Below, piece by piece: positions 1-8,999 of a stretch of DNA of 64,000 nucleotides. Source of the stretch: Roseburia rectibacter (lineage in GTDB: Bacteria; Bacillota; Clostridia; Lachnospirales; Lachnospiraceae); NCBI RefSeq assembly GCF_014287515.2, contig NZ_CP092473.1, forward strand, positions 2,631,001 through 2,695,000, written 5' to 3'. How positions within the stretch are numbered: the first letter of the stretch is position 1; the number at the start of each line of letters is the position of its first letter. The notes under the pieces were generated by a model. The model did not search any database. It was not told where the DNA came from and was given only the letters and a program-made list of their open reading frames with translations. A program made the translations under genes and the position numbers.

Positions 1-810
1 AATCCCGCGCATGCGTTTTTCTATAAAAACACGATCCTCTTTGTCCATGGAACGAACTGTTCCCTCTAATTCCACTTTATCCGGAATCACATTCCAGGTA
101 TTACCGCCATGAATCCTTGTCACACTGACCACCCCCGTATGAAACGGATTTAAGTTTCTGCCGACAATGCTCTGCAATGCCTGTATCACAGATGCCGCCA
201 CAAGTATCGTGTCCACTCCCTCATCCGGATGACCGCCATGGCAGCCTGTACCCGTAATATTTAATTCAAACCGGTCTACCGCCGCCATAACACTTCCGGC
301 ACGGATTCCAAGTGTGCCAACCGGAAGATATGCTGCTGTGTGCAGACCAAAAATCGCCTCCACATCAGAAAGTATCCCTGTCTGCAGAACCGTCTCTGCT
401 CCATGTGACGACTCCTCTGCCGGCTGGAACAGAATTTTTACATTTCCATGCAGTTTCTCTTTTCGCTCCTGCAAGAGTAATGCTGTTCCAAGCACTGCTG
501 CCGTATGGAAATCATGTCCGCAGGCATGCATCTTTCCCGGAATTTCTGACTTATAAGGCAGCTCTGTCTCCTCCATGATCGGCAGTGCATCAATGTCACA
601 ACGCAATCCATATGTTTTTCCCGGTTGTGCGCCTCGTATTATGGCAACCACGCCGGTTTTTAATGGTGTCTGTAAAATTTCGATTCCTGCTGCATGAAGT
701 TCTCTTTTGATCCGCTCTGTCGTCTCATATTCCTCATAGGATAGCTCTGGGTGACTGTGAAGTTCCTCAAAGAAATCCGTAAGTTTCTGCTCTAATACTT
801 TCTGTTCCAT
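1..810 (-). CDS. M20-family amidohydrolase / metallopeptidase (C-terminus off the left edge)
   Basis: This reading frame runs from an ATG at 810 to the left edge without a stop, giving the first 270 residues. It shows the M20 metal-binding signatures HACGHD and, further on, QPAEES followed by a GA-type context, and a glycine-rich lid-domain stretch. M20D enzymes use a two-zinc site to cleave acyl-amino acid or dipeptide amide bonds in the cytoplasm. The start at 810 has GGAG six bases upstream; an in-frame ATG at 822 has no comparable site. It lies directly downstream of the oligopeptide transporter operon on the same strand, which fits hydrolysis of imported peptides or acylated amino acids (inference). 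Substrate cannot be told from sequence. Confidence 0.9.
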   Translation of the reverse strand, partial: MEQKVLEQKLTDFFEELHSHPELSYEEYETTERIKRELHAAGIEILQTPLKTGVVAIIRGAQPGKTYGLRCDIDALPIMEETELPYKSEIPGKMHACGHDFHTAAVLGTALLLQERKEKLHGNVKILFQPAEESSHGAETVLQTGILSDVEAIFGLHTAAYLPVGTLGIRAGSVMAAVDRFELNITGTGCHGGHPDEGVDTILVAASVIQALQSIVGRNLNPFHTGVVSVTRIHGGNTWNVIPDKVELEGTVRSMDKEDRVFIEKRMRGI

Positions 811-919
811 ATACTTCTCCATTCTGCTTTTCTGCATAATATAATATCATAAGCCGCCCGGCAAATGCTGGTTTGTTGAGGCATGCGTCACTCCGCCCCA
901 ACCTGAATCAGGCATACTA

Positions 920-949
920 ATTTCACTCTGATTATTATCAGAGTGAAAT
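920..949. other. 11-bp perfect inverted repeat (stem-loop)
   Basis: Arms at 920-930 and 939-949 pair perfectly around an 8-base AT-rich loop. It lies between the last opp gene and the M20 gene. Neither side carries a clean T-run (the plus side is only moderately T-rich), so it is at best a weak terminator or an mRNA 3'-end stabilising hairpin for the opp operon. Nothing else is seen in 811-1060. Confidence 0.5.
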
Positions 950-1060
950 CACTTTCTTATTTTCGGACAACGGAAACAAAACAGTCCCGGCTTGATGCAA
1001 TTTGCCAATCGTAACCCTCCAGAACCACCCTACACAGGGAAGCTCATGATCCATGGGCAC

Positions 1061-1936
1061 CTATCTGCGCCCACCAGACGGATCAAATGCATCACGCAGT
1101 GCATCCCCAACAAAGTTGATGGAAATAACCAGCACAACGATCATAATCCCCGGAGGCAGCCAGAGCCAAGGCTGTGACGTCAGTACCGTAATAGACTGTG
1201 CTCCGTTTAACATATTTCCAAGGCTTGCCATTGGAGGCTGCACACCCATGCCAAGGAAACTTAACGCCGCCTCATCTAACATGGAGATTGCCATAACAGA
1301 AGTTGCATATACGAGGATCGGAGCAACCGTATTTGGCAAAATCTCGGAAAACAGGATATGACGAAGCGGCATGCCTGCCACTACATTTCCTTTGACAAAA
1401 TTTGTTTCACGTAAGCTGAGCACATTTCCACGTACCAGTCTTGCTACCCCAGGCCAGTCTACAAATCCCAGAATCAGAATAATACTCCACAATCCCGGTT
1501 TAAAGATCGCTGCTGCAACAAGCACCAGAAGGATATAAGGAAAAGACATGACCATATCCGTAAAACGCATCAGTATCATATCTGCCACTCCGCCAAAATA
1601 TCCCGCGATCAGGCCAAGTACCACACCAATCACCGTCGATATGGCTGTAGCAAGGATTCCCACAAGCAGTGATATCCTTGTTGCATATAAAAGCCTGCTG
1701 AATACGTCCCTGCCGATCTGATCTGTTCCAAGAATAAACTCTTTACACGGTGCTCCACTAAACGTTCCGACAATTGCATCCGGGTCATAAGGCGCAACAA
1801 CCGGTGCAAACAATGCCGCCAGTCCGACAACAACCAGTATCACAAGGCTGATTTTTGCAAGATGATGTGCACGGAAACGACGCAGCACCATCTGCATATA
1901 TGTTTCATTTAAGTTTTCTTTTTTCTTTTTTATCAT
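1061..1936 (-). CDS. Peptide ABC transporter permease, DppC/OppC type
   Basis: A 291-residue integral membrane protein. A cytoplasmic lysine-rich start is followed by a first membrane helix (residues about 25-47), then the BPD_transp_1 domain with several helices and the EAA-type loop for docking to the ATPase (around the GNVLSLRE to LPNTVAPILV stretch). OppC-type subunits pair with OppB to form the translocation pore. It is the last gene of the operon and starts 15 bases after the OppB stop. Length and N-terminal extension match the OppC_N plus permease architecture. Which peptides, or nickel in some relatives, are carried is not visible here. Confidence 0.93.
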   Translation of the reverse strand: MIKKKKENLNETYMQMVLRRFRAHHLAKISLVILVVVGLAALFAPVVAPYDPDAIVGTFSGAPCKEFILGTDQIGRDVFSRLLYATRISLLVGILATAISTVIGVVLGLIAGYFGGVADMILMRFTDMVMSFPYILLVLVAAAIFKPGLWSIILILGFVDWPGVARLVRGNVLSLRETNFVKGNVVAGMPLRHILFSEILPNTVAPILVYATSVMAISMLDEAALSFLGMGVQPPMASLGNMLNGAQSITVLTSQPWLWLPPGIMIVVLVISINFVGDALRDAFDPSGGRR

Positions 1937-1951
1937 ACAAATTCAACCTCT

Positions 1952-2899
1952 TTACTGAAGTTTTATCGTCGGATCTACTACCGCATATAAAATATCTGTC
2001 AGAAGATTACCGAGCAGTACAACGATCGCTGAGAGCAGACAGACTCCCATAATAACCGGATAATCACGGTTTGTGATCGCACTCATCGTCATAAGACCAA
2101 GTCCCGGCCAGGAAAATACCTGCTCCACAATAATAGAACCTCCAAACAATACCGGTATTTCCATTCCAATGACCGTCACGATCGGAACTAAGGCATTGCG
2201 CAGTGCATGTTTATTGATGACAAGAAAATGTCCGATTCCCTTTGCCCGTGCTGTACGCAGATAATCCTGCTGTAAGATTTCAAGCACTGCACTGCGGATA
2301 TAGCGGATATTTGTTCCTGCCATGGACACCGCAAGGACAATGACCGGCATAACCATATGTGCCGCCACATCTGCTGCACCACCGGACGTGCCAAGCGTTG
2401 TCATTCCACCGGAAGGCAGCCAGCCCAATTTGACTGTAAACAGATAGATGAGAAGCATGGCAAGGAAAAATCCCGGAATACTGCTGCCAAGAAATGATAA
2501 TGTCACTACCGTATAATCACCTTTTGAATACTGATGGATTGCACTGTAAATTCCTGACGGAACAGCAAGCAATATACTGACAAACAGTGATACCCCCATC
2601 AAAAGCAATGTTGGTCCCAGATGGCTTGCGATCATATCTGCAACAGGCTGGTAATTTTTAATGGAATATCCCATATTCCCATGCAGAAGCTGTCCCAGCC
2701 ACACAAAATACTGCACATAAAATGGTTTGTCGAGTCCAAGTGCTATTGCTTTTGCCTGTACTGCAGCTTCCGAAACACGCGGTCCCTGCAGCATTTCAAG
2801 CGGACTCCCCGCCATACACATGATCGCATAATCGATCACAGTAATACCGAGCAATACCGGAATCGCGATCAGGATACGTTTGATAATATATTTTGTCAT
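1952..2899 (-). CDS. Peptide ABC transporter permease, DppB/OppB type
   Basis: A 315-residue permease beginning MTKYIIKRILIAIPVLLGIT, a typical OppB first membrane helix, followed by the large extracytoplasmic loop and five more helices with the EAA docking loop near the TARAKGIG stretch. An upstream in-frame ATG at 2947 is possible, but the start at 2899 has GAGG seven bases before it and matches the family N-terminus. The gene follows OppF by 54 bases on the same strand and precedes OppC, so the two permeases are co-transcribed. Function: half of the membrane channel for ATP-driven peptide import. Confidence 0.92.
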   Translation of the reverse strand: MTKYIIKRILIAIPVLLGITVIDYAIMCMAGSPLEMLQGPRVSEAAVQAKAIALGLDKPFYVQYFVWLGQLLHGNMGYSIKNYQPVADMIASHLGPTLLLMGVSLFVSILLAVPSGIYSAIHQYSKGDYTVVTLSFLGSSIPGFFLAMLLIYLFTVKLGWLPSGGMTTLGTSGGAADVAAHMVMPVIVLAVSMAGTNIRYIRSAVLEILQQDYLRTARAKGIGHFLVINKHALRNALVPIVTVIGMEIPVLFGGSIIVEQVFSWPGLGLMTMSAITNRDYPVIMGVCLLSAIVVLLGNLLTDILYAVVDPTIKLQ

Positions 2900-2953
2900 A
2901 TGATTCCTCATTTCCTGCACTTTTGCATCACTGCTTTTGTGCATCACCGCATT

Positions 2954-3961
2954 TTACGCATTTTCTGTCCCCTCATAATAAGGACATGCCACCAGATGAT
3001 CCGGTTTTCCGGCAATCGGTAAAAGCACCGGCTCACTCAGCCGGCAGTCGTCTCTCGCATACGGACACCTCGGATGAAACCGGCATCCTTTTGGAGGATG
3101 CACCGCGGAAGCAACCTCGCCTTTTAAAACTGCAGGCTTTTCTTCCCGGTGTCCCGGATCTGCAACCGGTGCTGCATGTGTCAGCGCTTTTGTATACGGA
3201 TGTGCAGGATGTAAGAACACTTCACTGGCATCTGCGATCTCAACGATCTTCCCAAGGTACATAACCGCGATCCTGTCACTCACGTAACGGACAGCTCCAA
3301 GACCATGCCCCACAAACAGACTTGTCAGTCCCAGTTCATTTTGTAACTCACGGATCAGATTTAATATCTGTGCCTGTATCGACACATCAAGTGCACTGAC
3401 CGGTTCATCACACACGATGAACTCCGGTTTTAATGACAACGCTTTTGCTATTCCAATACGCTGTCTCTGTCCACCCGAAAATTCATGCGGATATTTTAAA
3501 AGTGTGCTCTGGGGCAGTCCGACCATATCTAAAAGCTGTTTTATATCAGTGTCAATTGTTCTCTTATCCGAAATTCCATGATATAACATTGGCTGTGCCA
3601 AAATATCATAGATACGTTTCCGGGGATTTAAAGAGGAATAGGAATCCTGAAAGATCATCTGAAGACCGGTTCCTGCCTGTTTTCGTGCCTTTTTTTCATT
3701 GTGGGTAAGTGATTTTGCAGCGATTTTTTCTCCATGATAGTAAATCGCTCCGTCCGTCGGTGAAATCAGCCCGACTAAAAGCTGTCCGATCGTGGATTTT
3801 CCACATCCGGACTCTCCAACCAGACCAAGTGTCTCGCCCTTTTTTATTGAAAAATCAACACCGTCAACTGCCTGTACCTGACTGACAGTATGGGTAATGA
3901 TACCACCTTTGATGTCATAATATTTTTTTAATTTTTCTACTCTGATCAGTTCTTTATCCAT
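2954..3961 (-). CDS. Oligopeptide ABC transporter ATP-binding protein, OppF/DppF type
   Basis: About 335 residues with Walker A (GESGCGKST), the ABC signature (FSGGQRQR), Walker B followed by DEPVSALD, and the switch histidine in VGHGL. The C-terminal oligo/dipeptide extension contains the cysteine cluster of this family (CRFHPRCPYARDDC). The ATG at 3961 is chosen over one at 3979 because AGGAG lies nine bases upstream and the frame then begins just after the OppD stop; the upstream choice would overlap OppD. It energises peptide import together with OppD. The family extension may hold an iron-sulphur cluster in some relatives; that is not testable here. Confidence 0.92.
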   Translation of the reverse strand: MDKELIRVEKLKKYYDIKGGIITHTVSQVQAVDGVDFSIKKGETLGLVGESGCGKSTIGQLLVGLISPTDGAIYYHGEKIAAKSLTHNEKKARKQAGTGLQMIFQDSYSSLNPRKRIYDILAQPMLYHGISDKRTIDTDIKQLLDMVGLPQSTLLKYPHEFSGGQRQRIGIAKALSLKPEFIVCDEPVSALDVSIQAQILNLIRELQNELGLTSLFVGHGLGAVRYVSDRIAVMYLGKIVEIADASEVFLHPAHPYTKALTHAAPVADPGHREEKPAVLKGEVASAVHPPKGCRFHPRCPYARDDCRLSEPVLLPIAGKPDHLVACPYYEGTENA

Positions 3962-3966
3962 TCCAT

Positions 3967-4935
3967 TTAACTCCTGCAAGCCTTATGGCAGCGTACAAAA
4001 TGATCCTTTTCTGTCTCTTTCATCTCCTGCTTTTCCACGCAGCCTTCTCCGGCAAATGCACAGCGGTCTGCAAACCGGCACCCTGTGATCTGGTCATAAT
4101 TTTCCGGTACAATGCCCGGAATTGATGCAAGTGTCCTTCCACTCTCATCATAAATACCCGGAACCGTATCAAGCAGTGCTTTCGTATACGGATGTGCCGG
4201 ATGATAAAAAAGATCTTTCACTGATGCCATCTCTATAATCTGTCCCGCATACATAACAAGCACACGATCCGCCATCTGCGCCACAAGTCCAATATCATGT
4301 GTGATCAGGATCACTGACATCCCAATCTCTTTTTGCAGTTCTTTCATCAGCTCCATGATCTGAGCCTGAATCGTCACATCCAGCGCCGTTGTCGGTTCAT
4401 CCGCAATGAGAAGCTTTGGATTGCAGCAAAGTGCCATCGCGATCATCACACGCTGACGCATCCCTCCGGATAACATATGCGGATATTTTTTCATTGCTGC
4501 ACGCGCATCCGGCATCCCGACTTTCTCTAAAATCGTAACAGCCCTCTCTTTTGCTTCTTTTTTTGAAAGATGCAGATGGATGCGTATACTCTCCGTAATC
4601 TGACTTCCAATCGTAAACACCGGATTTAACGACGTTAAAGGGTCCTGAAAAACCATCGTCATCTGATTTCCGCGGATCATATCTAACTGCTTTTCATCCA
4701 TATCTAGCAGATTTTTGTTTGTAAAGAGGACAGAGCCGTCAATAACAGCTCCGCCCTTTCCTAATAATCCCATTATAGACAGTGATGTCACACTCTTGCC
4801 ACAGCCGGACTCACCAACGATACAAACCGTTTCTCCTTCTGCAACTTCAAAACTGACATGATCCACACTGATCTTTTTTCCAAAATCTCCGGTAAACGCT
4901 GTCGTCAGATCATTTACCTGTAATAATTTTGACAT
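3967..4935 (-). CDS. Oligopeptide ABC transporter ATP-binding protein, OppD/DppD type
   Basis: A 322-residue ATPase with Walker A (GESGCGKSV), signature LSGGMRQR, Walker B with DEPTTALD and the switch ITHDIG, followed by the oligopeptide C-terminal domain with cysteines (GCRFADRCAFAGEGC). It is the partner of the OppF ATPase; one of each usually forms the heterodimeric motor. It starts 15 bases after the binding-protein gene on the same strand, and the OppF ribosome-binding site is embedded in its last codons, which suggests translational coupling. Confidence 0.93.
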   Translation of the reverse strand: MSKLLQVNDLTTAFTGDFGKKISVDHVSFEVAEGETVCIVGESGCGKSVTSLSIMGLLGKGGAVIDGSVLFTNKNLLDMDEKQLDMIRGNQMTMVFQDPLTSLNPVFTIGSQITESIRIHLHLSKKEAKERAVTILEKVGMPDARAAMKKYPHMLSGGMRQRVMIAMALCCNPKLLIADEPTTALDVTIQAQIMELMKELQKEIGMSVILITHDIGLVAQMADRVLVMYAGQIIEMASVKDLFYHPAHPYTKALLDTVPGIYDESGRTLASIPGIVPENYDQITGCRFADRCAFAGEGCVEKQEMKETEKDHFVRCHKACRS

Positions 4936-4950
4936 TGATTTTCCCGTTCC

Positions 4951-6612
4951 TTATTTCGTAATTTCCCACTGTTCTACATTATTAAAGAAACCATACACAC
5001 TTGGTGTGGCATTTACCAGACGTTTGTTAACAGCCGCCTGCGCACTGACAATATAAGCAGAGAACATCGGCACATCTTCCTGCACTTTCTGATCCACTAC
5101 TGAATAAAGACCTTTGATCTCATCAATATCACTTGTCGTCTGTGTCTTTGCAAGTGCTTCATTTACACTGTCATCTCCGTATCCGGTCCAGCTCTCCTCG
5201 CCACCTAAAAGCCATGCTACATCCGGGTATGGATCAACCGGCGCATAAGTATACTGTACCGCCAAAATATCATAATCATTTGTACCTGCTACAGACATCA
5301 GGGTTGCAAAATCCACTGTCTGCACTTCCACCTTAATACCAACTGCAGCCCACTGTGCCACAAACACATTTGCTGCATTTACGAATGCGCCGTCTCCGGA
5401 ATTCACACAAAAACGTAAAGTCTGTGATCCGTCCCATCCGGCCTCTGCTAAAAGTTCTTTCGCTTTCTCCACATCCTGTTCTACCGGAACGATGCCATCG
5501 TCATAAAAAGGACTTGCAGAAGAAAGAAATCCGTCTACAACTTCACCTTTTCCTTTTAAAAGCTGCTCTAAAACCATCTTACGGTCAATTGCATATAACA
5601 TTGCCTGACGCACACGCACATCAGGAACATTCTTTGTCTGGATAAACACGGACTGGTTTGTTACCGGTTCTCCGTATACAACATTCACATTGGAAAGTCC
5701 TTCAATGCTGTCATAATCTTCCTGTGGGATAACACTCATTGTCGGCTGTGTAATGTCGATCTCCCCGGACTGTAATCCGGCATAAAGCTGACTGCCGCTT
5801 ACGATCTTGATATTGAGTTTCGCGATCTTTGGTGCACCTTTCCAGTAATTTTCATTCGCTTTATAAGAAATATAATGATCGACATCAAAATCCGTCACCA
5901 TATATGGTCCGCTGACCACATCCGGATGATTAAACCAGTCAGCCGTCTTTAATTCTTCCTCACTGTACTGCTCGATCACATGTTTTGGAAGTGTCATCAG
6001 ATAACGTGCATAGGAATTTTCAAATGTGGCTAATGACATCTCATCTTTTGTAGTAAACTGTACTGTTGCATCATCAATCGCTTTGATACCGTCGATACTC
6101 TCCGCTCCCTCTTCCGTAAAACCGTCATCTCCGACACCTTCAAACACATAATACATCATGGAGGTATTTCCAATAACCGGGGAAGTCAGACGAAGTGCTG
6201 TATATACCACATCATCTGCAGTGATCTTCTCGCCATCTGACCAGGTTGCTTTCTCATCGATATGCACGATGAAATTTTTATTATCTTCCGTTGTGACAGA
6301 ATCAGCAATCTCACCTTCAAATTCCAGTTTGGAATTTAATTCCACCAGTGGAAGAAACATCAGGCTGGTCGCATATTTATTGATCTCACCGCCATCCATC
6401 AAAAGCGGATTTAATGTTCCAAGTGTATCCGTAACACCAATGTTTACAATATCATCTGAAACTTCTGCCATCTCTGTTGCTGCAGCATTTTCCCCCTGCG
6501 GCTGACTGCCTGTATTGCCGCCAGAAGTCCCGCATCCAACAGCAGTAATCCCCATCGCAGCCGTAAGCATAAGCGCCGACAGGACTTTTTTCCATCTTCT
6601 TTCTTTTCTCAT
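4951..6612 (-). CDS. Oligopeptide-binding lipoprotein (SBP_bac_5 family)
   Basis: About 553 residues. The start at 6612 has GAGGA just upstream; an ATG at 6633 is less likely. The N-terminus is a lipoprotein signal: basic residues, a hydrophobic stretch and the lipobox ITAVGC with the modified cysteine at residue 27. The mature part has the class C fold hallmarks of family 5 binding proteins (an N-terminal DTLGTLNPLL stretch, LNIKIVSG, and a lobe with VRQAMLYAIDR). It captures peptides outside the membrane and delivers them to the OppBC pore. It is the first gene of the operon and sits behind a consensus promoter, consistent with the high expression usual for binding proteins. Confidence 0.93.
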   Translation of the reverse strand: MRKERRWKKVLSALMLTAAMGITAVGCGTSGGNTGSQPQGENAAATEMAEVSDDIVNIGVTDTLGTLNPLLMDGGEINKYATSLMFLPLVELNSKLEFEGEIADSVTTEDNKNFIVHIDEKATWSDGEKITADDVVYTALRLTSPVIGNTSMMYYVFEGVGDDGFTEEGAESIDGIKAIDDATVQFTTKDEMSLATFENSYARYLMTLPKHVIEQYSEEELKTADWFNHPDVVSGPYMVTDFDVDHYISYKANENYWKGAPKIAKLNIKIVSGSQLYAGLQSGEIDITQPTMSVIPQEDYDSIEGLSNVNVVYGEPVTNQSVFIQTKNVPDVRVRQAMLYAIDRKMVLEQLLKGKGEVVDGFLSSASPFYDDGIVPVEQDVEKAKELLAEAGWDGSQTLRFCVNSGDGAFVNAANVFVAQWAAVGIKVEVQTVDFATLMSVAGTNDYDILAVQYTYAPVDPYPDVAWLLGGEESWTGYGDDSVNEALAKTQTTSDIDEIKGLYSVVDQKVQEDVPMFSAYIVSAQAAVNKRLVNATPSVYGFFNNVEQWEITK

Positions 6613-6685
6613 AATTTCCTCACTTTCTGACAAAAAACTGTATTATGCCCGCTTCTCGCACATAAACCAGTACTTTTTGCACATT

Positions 6686-6697
6686 ATTACTAGTAAT
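6686..6697. promoter_or_regulatory. 12-bp perfect palindrome downstream of the opp promoter
   Basis: ATTACTAGTAAT reads identically on both strands and lies about 12-23 bases downstream of the predicted opp transcription start. The position suits a repressor operator or a small 5'UTR structure. No regulator can be assigned; the nearest regulator gene is the MocR protein beyond the divergent peptidase. Confidence 0.4.
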
Positions 6698-6715
6698 CCA
6701 CTAGGAATTAGGTAA

Positions 6716-6744
6716 ATTATATTTTTTCTTTTTTAAATTGTCAA
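6716..6744 (-). promoter_or_regulatory. SigA-type promoter of the opp operon
   Basis: On the minus strand a perfect -35 TTGACA (6744-6739) and a perfect -10 TATAAT (6721-6716) are separated by 17 bases. The predicted start is near 6709, giving an approximately 100-base 5'UTR before the binding-protein gene. Confidence 0.85.
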
Positions 6745-6802
6745 TCATTTTTTCAGAATATCCAGGTGTCAAAAGGTGATTCACAACTTAGCATCTTTCA
6801 GA

Positions 6803-6831
6803 TTGACAAAAAAATTACGGCTGATTATAGT
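6803..6831 (+). promoter_or_regulatory. SigA-type promoter of the C39-like peptidase gene
   Basis: A perfect -35 TTGACA (6803-6808) and a -10 TATAGT (6826-6831) with 17-base spacing on the plus strand, ending 32 bases before the ATG. It is divergent from, and about 60 bases away from, the opp promoter. Confidence 0.8.
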
Positions 6832-6863
6832 ATTCCTTAGAATAAAGAAAAGAGGCAATACAC

Positions 6864-7505
6864 ATGAAAAATCTGTTAATCTATCAATCCACTGAATATG
6901 ACTGTGGCCCGACCACCTTGACAAATGCAATCCGATATCTGTTTGACCGTGAAGAAATTTATCCTGATATTGTCAAATATATTATGCTCTATTGTCTCGA
7001 TTCTTATAATGAAGCCGGTGAGGTAGGAAAACGCGGTACTTCCGCATCTGCCATGATGTTTTTAAGCAACTGGCTCACCCAGTTTGGACAAGTGAAAAAC
7101 TTTCCTATTTCCTGCAATTTTCTATCTAAAAAAGATGTCGTATTATCCCAAAACAGCCATATTATCGGTGCCCTGCAGCAGGGTGGTGCTGTTTTGCTCC
7201 GTGTCTACTTAGAAGTACCGCATTATATTCTGCTGACTGGTGTTTCGGACAATGATATTTATGTGTTTGATCCATATTATGAAGAGATAGATGACCCTGA
7301 ACTCGACAAAGAATTCTTTGAAGATGGCATCACCTTTATCACCGATCAGCCAAAGCGTGCTAACCGCATGATTTCAATCGACAGGCTTTCAAGTACCGGT
7401 GTCGGCTTTTATGAAATGGGACCATATGAGGAACGTGAGGCTGTGATCCTGTTCAACACAAATACCAGGAAAACGCCCGAAAACAGTATTGAATACATCA
7501 TATAA
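6864..7505 (+). CDS. C39-like cysteine peptidase domain protein (hypothetical)
   Basis: A 213-residue protein that begins directly with a papain-like C39 signature: Gln8 in YQSTEYDCGPTT with a catalytic-type cysteine at residue 14, later PHYILLTG with the histidine and VFDPYY with the aspartate. There is no signal peptide or membrane helix, so it should be cytoplasmic. C39 domains usually process double-glycine leaders inside bacteriocin exporters; stand-alone versions like this one (peptidase_C39_2-like) have no settled role. AGAGG lies eight bases before the start. It is transcribed away from the opp operon and overlaps the end of the MocR gene by eight bases on the opposite strand. Confidence 0.75.
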   Translation: MKNLLIYQSTEYDCGPTTLTNAIRYLFDREEIYPDIVKYIMLYCLDSYNEAGEVGKRGTSASAMMFLSNWLTQFGQVKNFPISCNFLSKKDVVLSQNSHIIGALQQGGAVLLRVYLEVPHYILLTGVSDNDIYVFDPYYEEIDDPELDKEFFEDGITFITDQPKRANRMISIDRLSSTGVGFYEMGPYEEREAVILFNTNTRKTPENSIEYII

Positions 7506-8988
7506 TTGTATCTAATATCAAAAGTCCTTTCCGGATCTCATCTTCACACAGTCTTCCATAACCAAGTAAAAGAATCTGTTTGTCCGGTGCAGTTCCGGCA
7601 GATCCGATTTTTTCACTTTCTATGGAATACTTGCTGTATTTTGTATTCTCATATCCATTCGAAGCCATTTCCGGAACAACGTATTCACTGATTCCATAGA
7701 TACGTATTCCCTGCTTTCCTGCAAGGTCACATATCTCCGCTTCTTTTTTTTCTGTACGTATCTGCACCAGAACATGCAGTCCTGCATGATCTCCGTAAAC
7801 TTTTTCCACCCAGTTTCTCTTTTTTAGTTCCGCAAGGAGGAAATCATGTTTTGCACGGTAAATTCCTCTCATCTTATTCAGATGACGTTCAAAATGTCCC
7901 TCTTCAATAAACGCACGCAATACCTCCTGCTGGATTTTAGGAACAGTTGCAGAGTAAAATCCACATTTTTCATGATAACGATTTAACAATTCCGGCGGAA
8001 GCACCATATAACTGATTCGAAGTGACGGTGCAATGCTCTTAGAAAAAGTTCCAATATAAATAACCTTATCAAAATGATCCACACTCTGCAGGGACGGGAT
8101 CGGCTTTCCACGATACCTGTATTCACTGTCGTGATCATCTTCGATCAGATACCTGTTTTCTTTTTCAGAAGCCCATTTCAGCAGCTCCAGTCTCTGCTTT
8201 AACGGCATGACCGTTCCAAGCGGAAACTGATGGGAAGGCATAATGTAGACAATATCCGGATCATATTTTCTGACTTTCCAGGGATCTATTCCATCTTCTT
8301 CCACGGTAACCAGTGACATCTGGTATCCCATATTTAAAAATGTATGATATGCCTGCAGATAAGTCGGATTCTCCATCAGGACACGCTTATTTCTGCCCAA
8401 AATCTGTGTCAGTAAGATCTCAAGATATTCATTTCCGGCTCCGATAATCAACTGATCCGGCTCACAGTTAACCCCTCTCGCCTGATGAAGATAAGCTGCA
8501 ATCGCCTTTCTGAGTCCATAATCTCCCTGTCCATCTCCGGATAAAAGCAATTCCTCCCGGTCATCTAACAGCACATTTTTATTTAATTTTCTCCACACAT
8601 TATATGGAAAATGTTCGGTATCGATCGCATATGGTGAGAAGTCAATGATATCTTCCCCCATTTTCTCTTTCTGTCCCTTTTTCCCAAATGGAGCTATATC
8701 TTTTGATCCATTTTCTGCATGACCAAATTCATATAATTCCGTAATATCGCATACAAAAAAACCCCTGCAAGGTTCTGCTTTGATGTATCCCTCTGCCAGG
8801 AGCTGTTCATATGCCATTTCCACGGTACTTCTGCTTACAGACAAATGTTTTGACAAAAGTCTTGTTGATGGAAGTTTTTCCCCGACGGGAATCTTTCCCG
8901 CAATGACATCCCGTTTGATATACTCATATATTTTCTCATAGAGGGGAGCTTTCGCTCCCCCCTGTAGATCAATCATTATTTCAATCAT
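7498..8988 (-). CDS. MocR-family transcriptional regulator (GntR helix-turn-helix fused to aminotransferase-like domain)
   Basis: A 496-residue protein. Residues about 10-80 form a GntR winged helix (PLYEKIYEYIKRDVIAG, then LPSTRLLSKHLSVSRSTV), and the rest is a fold-type I aminotransferase-like domain with the pyridoxal-phosphate context (GTFSKSIAPSLRISY; the lysine of FSKS is the expected Schiff-base residue). MocR proteins sense PLP or amino compounds and regulate vitamin B6, GABA or amino-acid genes. Which genes it controls is unclear; its neighbours are the C39 peptidase (convergent) and DUF2225 (11 bases upstream, same strand). The ribosome-binding site before 8988 is weak. Confidence 0.9.
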   Translation of the reverse strand: MIEIMIDLQGGAKAPLYEKIYEYIKRDVIAGKIPVGEKLPSTRLLSKHLSVSRSTVEMAYEQLLAEGYIKAEPCRGFFVCDITELYEFGHAENGSKDIAPFGKKGQKEKMGEDIIDFSPYAIDTEHFPYNVWRKLNKNVLLDDREELLLSGDGQGDYGLRKAIAAYLHQARGVNCEPDQLIIGAGNEYLEILLTQILGRNKRVLMENPTYLQAYHTFLNMGYQMSLVTVEEDGIDPWKVRKYDPDIVYIMPSHQFPLGTVMPLKQRLELLKWASEKENRYLIEDDHDSEYRYRGKPIPSLQSVDHFDKVIYIGTFSKSIAPSLRISYMVLPPELLNRYHEKCGFYSATVPKIQQEVLRAFIEEGHFERHLNKMRGIYRAKHDFLLAELKKRNWVEKVYGDHAGLHVLVQIRTEKKEAEICDLAGKQGIRIYGISEYVVPEMASNGYENTKYSKYSIESEKIGSAGTAPDKQILLLGYGRLCEDEIRKGLLILDTII

Positions 8989-8999
8989 TATAATTTTGC

